Source: Alphaproteobacteria bacterium (GTDB lineage Bacteria > Pseudomonadota > Alphaproteobacteria > Acetobacterales > Acetobacteraceae). From it: a stretch of DNA of 6,045 bases. The DNA lies in the NCBI GenBank assembly GCA_026225015.1, contig JAMFRY010000288.1:1-6045 (forward strand). Direction: 5' to 3'. The translations under genes were made by a program, and so were the position numbers. Below the pieces are notes generated by a model. That model had not been told where the DNA came from. It searched no databases and saw only the letters and a program-made list of their open reading frames with translations. Shown piece after piece: positions 5,549 through 6,045 of the stretch (the first letter of the stretch is position 1; each line of letters opens with the position of its first letter).

Positions 5549-5556
5549 ATGGATGA
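5533..5556 (+). CDS. Putative seven-codon leader ORF overlapping the malic enzyme start
   Basis: ATG at 5533 opens a frame encoding MERTGHG and ends in TGA at 5554-5556. It is preceded by AGGAGG (5516-5521) at 11-base spacing, the strongest ribosome-binding sequence in this region. The ORF overlaps the first eight bases of the malic enzyme gene in another frame, so ribosomes finishing it would be placed at the downstream ATG. It could be a coupling leader or simply coincidental; an alternative is that the Shine-Dalgarno serves an in-frame GTG at 5525, although that spacing would be only 3 bases. Confidence 0.25.
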   Translation: MERTGHG

Positions 5557-6045
5557 GGACTTACGCAAAGCAGCGCTGGAATACCACCTGCATCCAAGGC
5601 CCGGGAAACTCTCGATCACGCCCACCAAGCGGATGGAAACCTCGCGGGACCTGGCATTGGCCTATTCCCCCGGCGTCGCCGCGGCCTGCGATGCCATCAC
5701 CGCCGATCCGGACAGTTCGTTCGACTATACCTCGCGCGGCAATCTGGTGGGGGTGATCACCAACGGCACCGCCGTGCTGGGGCTCGGCAATATCGGCGCC
5801 CTGGCCGGCAAGCCGGTAATGGAGGGCAAGGCGGTTCTGTTCAAGAAATTCGCCGGGATCGACAGTTTCGATATCGAGATCGATGAGCAGGACCCGGATA
5901 AATTCATCGAAACCGTGGCCCGGTTGGAGCCGACCTTCGGCGGCATTAACCTCGAAGACATCAAGGCCCCGGAATGCTTCAAGATCGAGCAGACCCTGCG
6001 GGCGCGGATGAAGATCCCGGTATTTCACGATGACCAGCATGGCAC
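5549..6045 (+). CDS. maeB: NADP-dependent malic enzyme, N-terminal part
   Basis: These are the first 165 codons of a malic enzyme, cut by the right edge. The enzyme oxidatively decarboxylates malate to pyruvate, normally yielding NADPH. The start MDEDLRKAALEYH and the TPTKRMETSRDLALAYSPGV region are typical of the long bacterial MaeB type, whose members usually carry a C-terminal phosphotransacetylase-like domain that would lie outside this window. Tyr39 (AYSPGV) and Lys94 (MEGKAVLFKK) are the likely catalytic pair. Glu136 and Asp137 (GGINLEDIKAPE), with Asp161/162 (HDDQHGT), should bind the divalent metal. ATG 5549 fits the family N-terminus and has GGAGAG 8 bases upstream; GTG 5525 in the same frame would add eight residues. 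NADP preference is inferred from family resemblance, since the cofactor site is not in view. Confidence 0.93.
   Translation, partial: MDEDLRKAALEYHLHPRPGKLSITPTKRMETSRDLALAYSPGVAAACDAITADPDSSFDYTSRGNLVGVITNGTAVLGLGNIGALAGKPVMEGKAVLFKKFAGIDSFDIEIDEQDPDKFIETVARLEPTFGGINLEDIKAPECFKIEQTLRARMKIPVFHDDQHG

Noticed and set aside
5561..6040. 159-codon minus-strand ORF at the right end
   Set aside because: It is the antisense shadow of the malic enzyme gene, whose plus-strand translation contains catalytic and metal-binding motifs.

Overview
The window is a dense stretch of chromosomal housekeeping genes, most likely from an alphaproteobacterium. It is GC-rich, and the genes abut or overlap by 1 to 4 bases. 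The pairing of gatCAB with a divergent ruvX and the style of the proteins point the same way. An acetic-acid-bacterium or Rhodospirillales-like lineage is plausible, but the sequence alone does not settle it. There is no sign of a mobile element, prophage, CRISPR array or foreign island.

Layout from left to right. Bases 1-2103 (minus strand) carry gatC, gatA and the start of gatB. These encode the three subunits of the tRNA-dependent amidotransferase and overlap through ATGA and TAATG junctions. Divergent from gatC, after a 47-base gap, lies ruvX (2151-2624, plus), the YqgF-type Holliday junction resolvase/16S rRNA maturation nuclease. Its stop codon directly touches the stop codon of a 59-residue CsbD-family gene on the minus strand (2625-2804). 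That gene sits behind an entericidin-like lipoprotein gene (2851-3018, minus), and the two probably form a small stress-response unit. Their upstream region (3019-3198) holds a G-rich element with a canonical G-quadruplex pattern and three copies of the hexamer GGCAAT in mixed orientation.

Bases 3199-5276 (minus) form a second tight unit: lipB (octanoyltransferase, lipoate synthesis), a gamma-glutamylcyclotransferase-like gene that starts with TTG overlapping the lipB stop, and a luciferase-like flavin-dependent monooxygenase. On the plus strand a tRNA-Leu(GAG) gene (5323-5408) is divergent from lipB. It is followed by a 140-base gap and the first 165 codons of an NADP-type malic enzyme gene that runs out of the window.

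The core genes are ordinary. The points worth a second look are the very small genes, the repeat/G4 element in front of them, the TTG-coupled gamma-glutamylcyclotransferase behind lipB, and a seven-codon leader ORF that overlaps the malic enzyme start. I found no convincing undescribed multi-gene system.
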